The notes under the pieces were generated by a model. The model did no database searches. It worked only from the letters and a program-made list of their open reading frames with translations, and was not told the DNA's origin. From the NCBI GenBank assembly GCA_040954595.2, contig CM082583.2, forward strand, positions 3,472,001 to 3,536,000: 64,000 nucleotides of DNA, read 5' to 3'. Positions 31,812-46,800 of the stretch are shown here, one piece after another (the stretch's first letter is position 1; every line of letters begins with the position of its first letter). The position numbers were made by a program, and so were the translations under genes. Source of the stretch: Balanoglossus misakiensis (taxonomy: Eukaryota; Hemichordata).

Positions 31812-34800
31812 GTAAGTATTGAATTCTGTAAAATGTTGATGATATGAATCTAAAATATTGATAAATACCATGAATCTGAACAAATGAAGGAAATATGTAA
31901 GTTTTCAGCTATTGATGATCTGTGTATTGATACAAGTAAACATCCTATGGTATTAATCACATCTGAACTTATGAAAGTGTCATACAGTAAAGTGTCATGT
32001 CATTAGATCTCTAAAGAATAAAAAAAATGATTTTCGTCTTTGGTCTTATAAGTGTTACTTATTCTAATTGGGCGGGCTTCATAATTAACATATTTTACAT
32101 TATCTGTCACTTTATCAGCATGTTTAGCCGAAGAAGTGGAATTTGGTGGTTCTTGCTATTATGTTGAAAGCTATTACACTGTTACCAGGGCAGACTTTGA
32201 CGAAGCAACAGCTGCCTGTGCTCTACGAGGAGCCTATTTGGTAGCCATTCAAAGTGACGCTGAGAAAACATTCCTGTCCGATCATCTGGCAACGTTCAAT
32301 CAGGATGGTACAAATGAAAGATACTGGACATCGGGCAGAGACCAAGAGACGGAAGGAAGGTGGAGATGGGATTCAGGACATGTCTGGTCATATGATGGGA
32401 TGTGGAATTCTTTATCCAATGCGCCAAATGATGGTGAAATTTCTGGGTGTGGCATATTTGCAGAGGAAGGACCGGCTTCGCAGAAGTTCTCACTGGAGGA
32501 TCTCAACTGCGAGAATAACTCTGGTTACATTTGTGAAAGAGGTGAGCTGATACACAGAAAGTCATGTGCACAACAACACTTTTGTTGAATGTTATCATGT
32601 TCTGCAAGAGCCTCTTAGATTGTATACGTGTACATAATTACCAGGTGACAGAATGTTCATCCCTACATATTTTTCATCCCTCCTTTTACACTGGATAACA
32701 TTTTAAATCACCTAGTACCAAAATATAAACAAGATATTTAATTCATAATAAACACACCACTGACATTGTTCCCAAAGAGTTTTTTTGAGATATGTCACAA
32801 TAATGATGTCACGTGCACATTTTCACTTCATAGGAAACTGGCCAACATGTGATGAACCAATACCAATACCAATCCCAGAACATGGTTCCCTGGTGACGAC
32901 GCCGAGTTATCCTGTAGCCAATGGAGGCTCAGTGACGTACCAATGCGATACCGGCTACCAACTAGCTGGGGATGCAGTCTTAGAATGTATAGACGCTTCT
33001 CCTGACTACCCTGGTGACAAATGGAATTATTCAGTACCTTTACCCAGATGTGTACCGGATGGTATGTATGTGGGTTGTGATTATGACCAATGGAAAATCT
33101 ATAAGTTTGACATTTTCATGTCTAACTGATGATAAACCTAGTTATGATCCTCTATGATTGTTCCCAACATCCTTAAAAGTCAAATAGCTACATGTATATG
33201 TCCAATCACACAGCAGTTGTCTACTGGTACACTGTTGTTAGTTTAAACATACTAGAATAAAGTGACAAAGTTGCTAAAGTTTACCATTTTTCATTAATAT
33301 AGTTTGAAACAAGACACTAAATAGTCGATCATGCCCAACCTCCATCTCACTTGTAGGCAAAAAATGAAAGCATCGGAAAATAAATTAGGGGTGGGTACCT
33401 CTAATTCATTTTCTGTTGTTGTTTTTCAGTATCTCTCAACATGTTGAACAACATATTAAGTAATGTCTTTTTTTCAATCAAAATGTATGAAAAAAAATGG
33501 AAAAAGTTAGCGACTTTCCTTTCAAGTCTGGACCATATGATATGCAGGAACTCAGAGAAAGACATATTGCAGCATAATTTAAAAGTTTTCTTGCTGTATG
33601 TTTACCATGACGCCTTGTCATCTTGTTTTGTGCATGTTGCCATACTCAACACAAACCCCAACTTTCTCCTTTTGCAGTGAGCTGTCCTGATCCAGGTGCA
33701 TTGTTGGCAAATGTTATCTGGAGCAATCCAATACTACCATTTCCAGCAGAGGTTGGTACTACTTTGAATTATGCCTGCGAAGATGGGTTTTCATTGGTTG
33801 GTGCTACGGTGTTGGAATGTCTGGCGAGTGGAACATGGGATAACAGTCTTCCCACTTGCACAGGTTTGTAGTAATCATACGTTGACTCAACTTCTGTTTA
33901 AAACTATACCGGCATAATATGTACCCCGGTATATCTACTTTTGAAGATCGAGGTAACGAAGCGATGTGAAGTCGAGATCTTGAACTCAATGTCTTTTTCC
34001 ATCATCTTTACTTCCAGCTTTGGAAAACATTTCCTTCAACAAGACAGCCACACAGAGTAGTACAGACTATGGTGGTGATGCGTCTCTGGCGATAGATGGT
34101 GCAACAAGCGGTGACTTTTCTGATGGCAGCTGTACGCACACAGTGCAACAAGATGACCCCTGGTGGCAGGTTGACCTTGGCGACTTCTATGATGTCGACA
34201 CCATTGTCATTGTGAATAGACATGAATTTGGAGGTATAGGCAATTAACACATATGCCCACAAGAGATAATCATTAAACCATTGAATGTCTAGGTGTCATT
34301 TTATATAACCCTAGAAGTCTGGTACAAATGCAAATGACCAATATAATATGACTATCTAAAATGTGTCGATTATAGCTGTCTCCAATTTTTCATCAGCTCG
34401 TCTGAATGGCGCCAATGTCTATGTAAGCCCTTACCCGAATGGGCCCTATGAATTGTGTGGAACTGCTACCGCTGATGGTGTTGTAACAATCAACTGTCCA
34501 TCTGACAATGTTGCCCAATATGTGACCATTCAGCAAGACGGAGTTGATCAGATACTTTCACTGTGTGAAGTTCAAGTCTTCGGTACAGGTGAGCATGTTT
34601 GTTGTTTGTTTTTGTTTGACAAGAAATCGAGTGGAATCTGCATCACCAAGTCCTCTGAGTACGTTTTATTGCGATGATTGGAGAATTTGCAATTATAGGA
34701 TCACTTTAAAGTGTTTCAGGAAAAACTTCTAATGGACACAAGCTTTGTTGAATGTCATTTGCCCTTTTTAAATCAAGACTGTTTTCCTTTGTCTCTCTAA

Positions 34801-37800
34801 CCTTCTTTTGACTTATTTACAGTTACAAGTAACCCACCACCACCAACATCACCGCCACTCTCCACTCCTTTTCCACCGGGACCAACTCCTCCAGCGCCAA
34901 CAGGTATCTGTATCTATTTGAAAGTTCAAGACGAAAACTGTCTGTTCTATGTTAATAACAGCAAGGAAAGACTTTTTGTTTGGACAAAATAACCACAGTG
35001 ATTATACCGGTATAAGAGTTTTTTCAGTTGTAATGGCAAAACGTATTACTTTTTCAAACATCTAAATATCAGAGAAATAGTCCGAGTACAATTTCTGTTA
35101 AAGGCAACATGTTTTATTCATTAATTACTTATTGTTTTATTTATTGATTTGTATTTATTTATTATTATTTAACTATTTACTGTGCAATAGGTCAATGCTC
35201 CCTCAACTCTATCACCTTGATACCAAATATGATCATCACAAACACTGTACAGTCTCCTGCCACCAATGGCTCCATTGTGAACATAGGATGTGAAGTTGGT
35301 TATGGACTTGTTGGACCATCAACTCTTATCTGTGAGAGTGGTTCTCTGACTGGCGGTGATACTCCATCATGTTTCTTTGGTACACAATTTTTCTTCATAT
35401 TGATACTTGTAAATGTTGACATTAATATTAAAATACCCAAATAACATCATGCCAAATTCAGTGGAGATGCGCCAATCAGAAAGATAAATCTGATTGTGCT
35501 TTTTGTGTAATAGATATGGAGAATATCGCTGTTGAAGAACCGTATGTCAATATCGTCAAAGAAGGTCAGAGTTCACGAGTTCTTGGCAGTTTGCCAACGA
35601 AAGCTAATGATGGTGACCCATCAACGTGTACAGAAACAGAAAATGAATATGAACCTTGGTTCAGAATGAGATACAATGTTCCAACAGATTACCTGGTTTA
35701 CTATGTCGTGATTTCGGGTAAGTCGATGATTTTGATCATACTATTCTTTACTATCAATCACGTGATCTGGCCATGTGACCAACGGCGTTGTCATTTTCAG
35801 ATGACGGGCAAGCAATATTTCGGCATCTAGTAAAAGTTTTTCCGAGTATGGTTTTACTTTAGAACCGCCAAACACGTAACATGTATCAGGTATGGTGCCT
35901 CATCAGCCTCGTTGCATTTCATCTGCACAGTCTTTGTCTGCACCACGTAAGTCCACGTTGCTGAATTTGCCCGTCATCTTGAATGCGCACGTAACTGCCG
36001 CCTGAGCGCGTCTGACGTCATTTGATATCGAAGAATACGCAACATTTTAACATACTGTAAGATAGGTTGAAGCTTTTCAAGTAATAAGCTTATACATATT
36101 AAACTTACATCATGAAATGAAAAACTCAATATGACCTGGCAAGGTGGTACCAATTTTAAACCTTTGAAGTGTTCTTTCCCAACTGAAGCGCCCTACCTTG
36201 ACGGTGTTACGGTCAGAGCTAATCCGAAACCAGATCCTCTTGGTGGTGGTCAAATATGCGGACAGAACATCATCAGGACAACCCCATCGACTGTGGTGGT
36301 AGAATGTGACCCACCAATTGACGGTTATGCAGCAGATGAAATATCTATCAGTATACCAGGCAAAAATGGCACACTGAGTCTGTGTGAAGTTCAGGTGATG
36401 GGCAGAAGTAAGTAAGGTTTCATTGTATAATAATTCTAACACTGATTCGTGGTTTTATTTGAATGCCATTCATCTCACAGGCAAATTTAGTTTTGATTCA
36501 ATGACTCCAAAGCTTCATCTTGGCTGCACTTGAAGTGTTTCATTGGATTGTAAATGATATTAATCATTTATTCATTTAGAGCTGTCTTTAAACTTGAAAA
36601 AATATCAATTATCTACCATTTCTCTACAGCGCCAGTATGTGGTCATCCTGGTATTCCTGCATATGGTTTCATTCTTCCGGAAAACATAACATTTCCTGTT
36701 CAGCCTTGGGTTGAAGTTAGTTATGGTTGTTGTGAATCCTATGAACTTGTTGGAAGTGTGACTTTAACATGTTTGGATGATGGTTATTGGGACTTCAACA
36801 CACCAGTGTGTAATCCAGGTATGTCAAAACCACAGTTTATCTCTATAAATTATAGATATATATTCTGCTCTAATGGCCAAAACAACATATGCTCTTTGGA
36901 AGTTTCTAAGCAGGTGGATCTTGTTCTGTTCAGTGTTGGCAATAGCTGCAATGGTTTATGCAATAAAAGTCACAGCTGTCACAAGTGATGTGTTTGCAGA
37001 GAAATAAAGCCCTTTATTGAATAAATGGATACCATGTGATACTGTTCTTCAAAAAAATGTCCACTATGTTTATACATTGGAATATTGGGAAAAAAGTCTG
37101 GCAGTATAAATTATGTTGTCGTTACACTAATTCACAGTGATTTTTAAATGTTAACACTTCCAACCTGTCCTTATGTAACTTGCATTTTAGTCTGCAAGCC
37201 CTGGCCAGAAGAAGAATCATACAACGGTTCCTGCTACCACATTCCACTTACCAAAGATGGTGCAAATCTCAGAAGTAACTTTTATGGAGCTGATGAATAT
37301 TGCCAAAGTCAAGGGTATTATTTGGCTAGTATTGGTAGTTCTGGTGAACATGAGTTTATAAAATCTGTTCTGAGGAAAGATCCTTTCCATAAATGGCGAT
37401 ATTTCACTGGAGCAACAAGGGTAAATGGAGAATGGATATGGGTGTCAGGCCATCAATGGACCTATGAACCATGGCGTGACACTATTGATCCACCAGAACC
37501 AAACGATGGGGAAATAAAACAATGTGCTGTTCTAATAAATACTCATCAAGACACATATGACATGGAGGATAGGGAATGTGATATTCCAAGATATATACTT
37601 TGCGAAAGAGGTATGTTAAAAGTTAACAAAAGCCTTAAAATTTACTACATGTTGATGAGGAAATAACTCTCTGATCCCTGACCAAAAATAAATATTTCAG
37701 TTCAATTTCATGTGTAATTGATCCTACCCATTGTTCCTATACCAATGTAGAATTTTCACTTCTATACGTCAACTGTTTTGCATTGATATTTGTTTATTCA

Positions 37801-40800
37801 GGCAATACAATTCTTTGTGAAGATCCTGGTGTACCTGTTGATGGACAACTTATCACTTCAATCACCTTTCCTGCCATTATGGGTCAGACAATTTCTTTTA
37901 CATGCAATGATGGCTATGAGCTGATTGGAAGTGAAACCATTCTCTGTGAAGCAGTTGGAAACATAACTTGTCCAACTGGATACAGATGGAATGATACATT
38001 ACCTTTATGTGTTCCACCAAGTGAGTCATTTTATATAACATTATGATGATTTCAGTTTGGAATTGCGAAGTCTTCATTTGTTGTGACAGTTGGACAATAA
38101 CAGAAATAAGATTTTTATGCAATTTTGTTAAATTTGTCGAAACACAAAGTAAAATGTGCAAGAAATCATCATTGACTTGTCACAGACCTTCTAGTGTAAT
38201 GACCACAACTTCTCACAAATTATTCAGCTGTGTGCTTGGAACCACAACTGGTAGACCCTGTCATCTTAATATACAGTGTGAGGTTCCCTGTTGATGATGG
38301 AACTGTTTTGCCAGTAATCTGCAATCCTTCATACTACATCTTGAATGGAGATCCCACAATAACCTGTGTAAATGGCACTTGGGAAGGTGAAGCTAATTGT
38401 ACAGGTAAGTTAGTTACTTTTGACTTCATCTCACAGCTGAGATTGATGTGATGGTAGTTTGGAAAATATCTTGTGATTTGCACATCATGATACAATGAAA
38501 TGTCATTTAATAATATTATGAAATAATTTTTTCTTGTTGCAGAAACTACAACGCTCGAACCAGAAACCACCACACCATTAACAGGAGCACCATGCAGTCT
38601 AGGTAATATTTGATTTGTGCATATTTGATTCCCCAAAAATACCAACACGCTACATGTACACTACTTTACTTGAATTTAGCATAATATATGCACATTAACA
38701 AGTATATGGCACTATGAGTTTGTATTTTAATTTGCGAATTTACCTATTTCGCTTTAGGTAATAACCTGGCTCTTGGACAGCCATCTGGTCAAAGCTCAGT
38801 TGCTGGTTTTGGGTCGCCTAGTCTGGCAAATGATGGGGATGATGACAGTGACTATTTCAGTTGTACTCACACCTTATCGGAGAAGAATCCCTGGTGGAAA
38901 GTCAAACTTGATGGTGTTTACACAGTATCCACAATTACAATCATGAATGGAGGAGAGTCCTTTGGTGAGTGTAATAGAACAGTTAATTTCATACTTCAAG
39001 TGAGGTGCACCTAATTCTCTAGAGTGGTCATGTCTATTTCGATGATAGGTTATATGTAACATGTACAATTGTTAGCAGACTGGTCTGATGTTGAGTGTAA
39101 GGAAACATCATGTATTAGTGTAGAAAGACCACATGATATATAACATTCTTCTATTACCTTAAACAGACAGCATAGAAGTCCGAGTTGGATATGAGGAAAC
39201 ACTTTACACTAATACCCCATGTACTATACTGGGAAATGTGTCGAGTGGTGTGGAATTCCTTTGTGAAGAGGATGGAAACTATGTCCAAGTACAACTTATT
39301 GGTGACAATGTACAGTTAACGTTATGTGAAGTTCAGATTTGTGGATATGGTAAGTAAATCAATAGATTATATACATGGAAAAACAGAAACATACATACAT
39401 ACATACATACATACATACATGCATACATACATACATACATACATACATACATACATACATACATACATACATACATACATACATACATACATACATACAT
39501 ACATACATACATACATACATACATACATACATACATACTCAATAATAGTGTACTGTTGTGTAATTGAGTATCAAACAAGGTCATAATTATATTTTCAGTG
39601 ACATCAACAACACCACCAACTACTGAAATGTACACAACTACTGAATTTTCTACGACTGTTGAAATTACTACATCTGAATTACCATCTAGTACTGTTGCTA
39701 CATCGGAATTTACAACAGTAGATGAAACTACAGAGATTTCGTCCACATTACTCATTTCCACAGAAGGTAGGTCTATACCAATTGCATATGAATGATCCTA
39801 ACAAACAAGTTCAAAAGATAAGATGCAGTAAATTCTGATTTTCAGTAATGAGACATCTTTTAAGAAAATAATACCTATTTTTTTCTCCATCATTCATCTT
39901 TTACTTAAAATTAATCACACTTCGGATAAAAGAAACTACAGCCCCAATCACCACAATGGAACAGACTACAGTACAAGATACAACTGAGTTATCTACACCA
40001 GTTGTTACAACACCAGAAGTTACATCACCAGAAGTTACAACACCAGATGTTACATCACCAGAAGTTACAACACCAGCTGTTTCATCACCGTTACTTTCAA
40101 CAGGAGAAGTTACTACTGCATATAGGTCAACACTTGCTCCTTCCACTGAAGGTATGATTTGACAAAATGGATTTTTACAAAGGCGAACTTTTGTGAGATT
40201 AACAAGTACATGAGTAATGATGACACATAACAATATGTATTTTTTTGTCATTGATGTTTCAGCTCCAACAACAAGATTTCAGACATCACAAATGACTACC
40301 ACTATTTCAGCAAGTCAGCTTTCAACCAGTGCCCCAACAGCAGCACCAACCACAATTGTACAAGATACAACAACTGCAATGATAACACCAACTGAAGGTA
40401 CATGTCATCACGTTTCATTGAGTAGATTTATGGAAGTGCATCACAAACAATGTGTCTTTCATTTTAAACTGTTTTGTAACCTAAAAAATATCAATTATCT
40501 ACCCTTTCTCTACAGCTGTAGTATGTGGACATCCTGGTGTTCCTGCATATGGTTTCATCCTTCCAGAAAACATAACATTTCCTGTTCAGCCTGGGGTTGA
40601 AGTTAGTTTTGGTTGTTGTGAAGCCTATGAACTTGTTGGAAGTGTGACTTTAACATGTTTGGGTGATGGTTCTTGGGATTTGATCCCACCAGTGTGTAAT
40701 CCAGGTATGTCAACACCAACATTTATCTCTATAAGATATAGATACTGTTCTGCAAAAAATGTCCACTATGGTTATACCGTTGGATTATTGAAAAAAAGTC

Positions 40801-43800
40801 TAACAATATAAATTAAGCTGTCATTTCACTAATTCATATTGATGGTTTTCTGTTAACATTTCCACCTTGTCCTTATTCAACTTACATTTTAGTCTGCAAG
40901 CCCTGGCCAGAAGAAGTATCATTCGATGGTTCCTGCTACCACATTCCACTTACCAAAGATGGTGCAAACCTCAGAAGTGACTTTTATGGAGCCGATGAAT
41001 ATTGCCAAAGTCAAGGGTATTATTTGGCTAGTATTGGTAGTTCTGGTGAACATGAGTTTATAAAATCTACTCTGAGGAGCGATCCTTTCCATAAATGGCG
41101 ATATTTCACCGGAGCAACAAGGGTAAATGGAGAATGGATATGGGTATCAGGCCATCAATGGACCTATGAACCATGGCGTGACACTATTGATCCACCAGAA
41201 CCAAACGATGGGGAAATAAAACAATGTGCTGTTCTAATAAATACTCATCAAGACACATATGACATGGAAGACAGGGAATGTGACAAGCCAAGATATATAC
41301 TTTGCGAAAGAGGTATAAAATCATTAAAATTTACTACATGTTGATGAGAAAAGAACTCTCTGATTCCTGATCAAAACTAAACATTTCACTTCAATTTCAT
41401 GTAAAATTGATCCCACCATACCAACATGAAATTTTCACTTGTATACATCAAATCTTCTCATTGATATTTGTTCCTTCAGGCAATACAATTCTGTGTGAAG
41501 ATCCTGGTGTGCCTGTTGATGGACAACTTATCACTTCAATCACCTTTCCTGCCTTTATGGGTCAGACAATTTCTTTTACATGCAATGCTGGCTATGAGCT
41601 GATTGGAAGTGAAACCATTCTCTGTGAAGCAGTTGGAAACATAACTTGCCCAACTGGATACAGATGGAATGATACATTACCCTTATGTGTCCCACCAAGT
41701 GAGTCATTTTATATAACATTACAATGATTTCAGTTTGTCAAAATTTACAGTAACATTTACAAGAAATCATCACTGACTTGTCACAGACTTTCTAATGTAA
41801 TGACCATAACTTCTCACAAATTATTCAGCTGTGTGCTTGGAACCACAACTGGTAGACCCTGTCATCTTAAGATACAGTGTGAGGTTCCCTGTTGATGATG
41901 GAACTGTTTTGCCAGTAATCTGCTATCCTTCATACTACATCTTGAATGGAGATCCCACAATAACCTGTGTAAATGGCACTTGGGAAGGTGAAGCTAATTG
42001 TACAGGTAAGTTATTACTTTTGACTAAATCTCACAGCTGAGATTGATGTGATGGTAGTTTGGAAAATATCTTGTGATTTGTACATCATGATACAATGAAA
42101 TGTCATTAACTAATATTATGAAATAATTTTTTCATGTTGCAGAAACTACAACGCTCGAACCAGAAACCACCACCCCATTTACAGGAGCACCATGCAGTCT
42201 AGGTAATATTTGATTTGTGCATACTTGACCAGAAAAAATACCAACACGCTACATGTACACTATTTTACTTGAATTTGGTATAATATATGCACATTAAAAA
42301 GTATATGACACTATGAGTTTGTATTTTAATTTACCTATCTGCTTCAGGTAATAACCTGGCTCTTGGACAGCCATCTGGGCAAAGCTCAGTTGCCGGTTTT
42401 GGGTCGCCTAGTCTGGCAAATGATGGGGATGATGACAGTGACTATTTCAGTTGTACTCACTCCTTATCGGAGAAGAATCCCTGGTGGAAAGTCAAACTTG
42501 ATGGTGTTTACACAGTATCCACTATAACTATCATGAATGGAGGAGAGTCCTTTGGTGAGTGTACTAGAATGTTAGCTTCATATTTCAGGTGATTGTGTTT
42601 CTGATTCTGTAGGGTAGCCATGTCAATTTTGATGACAGTTTACTGGTATACGTAACATATATAACTGTTACAAGCTGGTCTGATGGTGAGTGTACGGTAA
42701 GTGTAAAAAGAGTGAATTCAAAAAATATAATATTCAACTCTAAGGTTGATCACAGCTTCAATGAAAGCAAAGTATTGTAATTATAGTATTCTAAATTTGC
42801 CTTACACTTTTCATCTATAGGCATCCTAGCTTGGGCTGGCGTTGCCCTGAATTGTTTGTATAACTCAAGGAGAATGCAGTAGCGTGCATTTGATGAAAAG
42901 GTAAAATAAAGGCCACATGATATATAACATTCTTCTATTACCATAAACAGACAACATAGAAGTCCGAGTTGGATATGAGGAAACACTTTACATTAATACC
43001 CCATGTCAAATACTGGGAAATGTGTCGAGTGGTGTAGAATTCCTTTGTGAAGACGATGGGAACTATGTTCAAGTACGACTGATTGGTGAAAATGTACAGT
43101 TGACATTATGTGAAGTTCAAATTTGTGGATATGGTAAGTAAATCAACTATAAATATTCAACTTGTTGTTCTGTGTAATTTACATTCATCTTTTAAATGAT
43201 TGCTGCACTGTACATTTCCAGCTACAAACACACTGTTATGCACATTTTCAACATTTCCATCTCAAGAGGAGATGTTTTTGTTTACAATGCAGTAAACACG
43301 CTTATAATTATTTTTTTCAGTGACATCTACAACCCCACCGACTACTGAAATGTACTCCACAACTGAAATTTCTACAACACTTGAAATTACTTCATCGGAA
43401 TTATCTTCTACATCAGAATTTACAACAGTAGATGAGACCACAGAGATTTCATCGACATTACTCATCTCCACAGAAGGTATGTTTTCATTTAACTGCACAG
43501 GACAACCATGATAACACAAACTTTTCCGAAAGCGTCCAAGATATAAGAATGTTACAGTAACATGTACGGTACTAACGTTGTTGTCGAAATCGTTTCTCAT
43601 TACTTTATATTGATCATACTGTGTGACAGAAACAATGCCATAATGAACCATATTTAAGAAAATAATTTCCATTTTTTTGCCATTTCCCCCTTAAAATTTA
43701 ATTATATTGCTGATGAAAGGTACAACGGCACCAGTCACTTCAATGGAACAGACCACAGAACAATATACAACTGAGTTAACTACACCGGTTGCCACATCAC

Positions 43801-46800
43801 CAGTTGCCACATCACCAGAAGTTACAACACCAGATGTTACATCACCAGAAGTTACTACACCAGTTGTTTCATCAACGTTACTTTCAACAGGAGAAGTTAC
43901 TGCTGTTTATAAGTCGACACTTGTTGCTTCCACTGAAGGTATTTGTCCCATCATGAGTCCACTGCTCCATGGTCTGAGAGACCATGACTGCTCTAACCAC
44001 TGAACTATGATAATGCCTCTGTGTATTTATGGAGCAATGTTACTCTCAACATGTATAACTACTATTAATCTGAGCGCCGGAGAAAGATGGCATTTGCTAC
44101 ACAAATGTTATTTTGAGCACATCGAAGGCATTTTATGTCTCACAACCAGAATTTGACTGTTGAAAAGGGCATGATTCAAAGACATTGAAACCAGAAAATA
44201 GATACTGGTTCAAGTTGTAGCATGTCGCTAGTTGAACGCAATCTATTGGAAAGGACAAAGCGACATCCGGCATTGATATTGTCATTGACTCCCCCCCCCA
44301 CAAACAGACCCTTAAAATAGCAAACTTTTTAAAGTGAGTTTGATTTGTATATTTCAACTTGCAGAGTCTGTCTATCAGTGTGACAACCGTGGTGTCCCTC
44401 CAGCTTATGGCTTCATCACCAATGGAGATGTAGCATTTCCCGTTGCCCCAGGCACAGAAGTCGCCCTGAGTTGTAGTTACGGTTACACACTAGTTGGAAG
44501 TCCCAGCATGACCTGTACCAACTCAACAAGTGGTGCGTCATGGGATGTGGAAACTCCCTTCTGTGAAGCAGGTATGTGGCAGGTCCAAGCTTCAGGAATA
44601 TGGTTACCAATTAAAACAACTCCCATATGTATCCACCTATCTATCCATCATAATAGATTTATTGATGAATCGAGCCTGCGTGATTTATTAACCCGTTTCC
44701 AAGTTTTTATCTTTGAAATGTTAGATAATGCGAAATAAAACTGTGCATGATTTCCTTATACAGAATGTGACGATGAACCCAGAGAATTTAGCATCAATGG
44801 TTCTTGCTATCATACCCCATTCCCAGAAGACGGAGAAACTAAATTTAGTTGGACAGAAGCAGTCAAATATTGTGAAGATAAGGGTTACTACCTTACTACC
44901 ATAGGAAGTGCTGAGGAACATCAGTTTATAAGGCAGAAGCTGGATTCGAAACTGTACAGCTCAAGCAGGGGAAAGTATTGGGTTGGTGCTACTGACGCTT
45001 ATTTGGAAGGTTCATGGCAATGGGCTTCAGGTCACCTTTGGACGTATAATGGTATGTGGCACGGAACCAATCCAAATGGCGGGCCTCTTCAAAATTGTGG
45101 TCTGTTAAGGAAAGAAAGCGATTGGGATATGCATGATCATGACTGTACACAGTACCGTCCTATACTGTGTGAGAGAGGTATATAAGCAAGCTATTCTCAT
45201 ATGTGTATTTGTGTGTGTAATGTCTTCATGCATATACTGACAGGTCTCATTCTGTATGGGTAATAAAACGAGCACACCTGTGTGACAATACATTGATACC
45301 ATAATTACAATTAAAATGTATGTCTCATTATAGGTGATCCTGTAAAATGTAATGACCCAGGAGAACCTGAAAATGGATACACAGTGCCAGCCCCAAGCTA
45401 TCCGGCATATGTTGGACAGTCAGTGATGTTTGCATGCAACAGTGGATACAGATTGGTTGGCAATGAATCCATACTTTGTACTCCCCGACCAACCAATGAT
45501 GGCTACTACTGGGATTACCCTGTACCACAGTGCCTTCCATCAGGTGAGGAGTTAAGGTCACATAAAGAGGAGAAGCTGTCATTTTGATGAAGAATTCACC
45601 CCTTCACCCCCTTAAAGGTCCAACTCCACAAAACAGAAAATTGATTTGGACCAAACCATGGTGGTGAAAAGGTTAAACAACAGAGCTCACTGTTTTTTGG
45701 ATTAGATGACTAAATTAGGTGTGATATTCTCGATTTTAAGATTTAACACATATGGAGTTTGTCACCAATTAGCAGAGGTTCATTTTTCCTGGTACATGTA
45801 GATTTTTAAGGTATTTCCATATGTTAATGGCTTCCCATTCTGTGTAGTTTAATTGCTGAAGAAATCCCATTCTTTCCTACCCAGATTGCAGTGAGCAAAA
45901 CCTGACACTACCAGCAAACGTGGTTCTGAATGAAGCCACGTATCCTATTGTGAACGGTTCTGTTCTGACATTGGTGTGCGATCCGCTTTACTACGAGATG
46001 ACTGGAACGCCTGCGGTTGTATGCATCGATGGATCATGGATAGTGAACGTTTCATGCTCAGGTAACTTTCCTATGTAAAGTCAGGTTGAATATATGTCCT
46101 CTGGATGATCTTATTCTGAACGTTTTAATAATACAGAAGCAGTTTCCGGTTTTAATAAATTCTGGAAATTAAGCAGTGATATCTTCATTTGTAATAAATT
46201 TCATTTCATTTCATCTAAGTATCCACCTACTAAGTTTAGTAATTGCATAACTTGAATATATAATTCATTTTTCATAATGTAACCTTATTCCCAAACAGAG
46301 CCCACATCTATGACTACAGAAGCAGCAACACCATCACTAGGTAAGTGTCATGTTCTTAGTTTTCTTTGGAAAAATTAAAAAAAAATCACTGCCTATGCCA
46401 CTATCATTTTTTGTGAGTGGACGATGGACATCTGGGAGAATAGTAAGTATTAGAAATCCATAACTGATAGACCAATTTAGCATAGGCAAATAGAGTAGAG
46501 AAATCAACCATCAAACATTAAGTATCATTAGTAGAAACAAGTTGCAAAGTGAGGAATCGATACATCCACTAGTGATTATCTTGACAACTAACATATAGCA
46601 CTCCATTGTTGAACACTACAGTCGTAAATCTGGCTTTGAACCGGCCATCATCACAGAGCTCAACTGATTTCAGTGGAGGAGCTGACAGAGCCAATGATGG
46701 TAACACCGCCAACGACTATTGGGATGGTAGCTGTTCACACACAGCACAACAGACCGACCCATGGTGGATGGTGTTCCTGGATGGGTTCTATGATATCGAC

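Larger units (their letters stand above)
36598..43938. repeat. Tandem segmental duplication (36598-40151 and 40485-43938)
   Basis: Similarity begins at AAATATCAATTATCTACC in both copies and runs through exons and introns to the end of the second stalk exon. Exon lengths match, short introns match base by base over long stretches, and larger introns differ by indels, including the CATA microsatellite and an insertion at about 42700-42900. The stalk exon 40263-40397 lies between the copies. Confidence 0.85.

Noticed and set aside
35757-36025. Inverted similarity around ATGACGGGCAA and TTGCCCGTCAT in a receptor intron
   Set aside because: Short and interrupted; too weak to call an element with confidence.
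39326-39761. Open frames across the CATA repeat, and a Val/Ser-rich minus-strand frame
   Set aside because: Artefacts of the microsatellite and the antisense of the Ser/Thr-rich stalk exon, whose plus-strand frame is fixed by splice phase.
46599-46621. Acceptor at 46597-46598 as the start of FTL5
   Set aside because: With the required phase it gives a stop within five codons; the acceptor at 46620-46621 keeps the frame and the domain start VVNLALNRPSSQSS.
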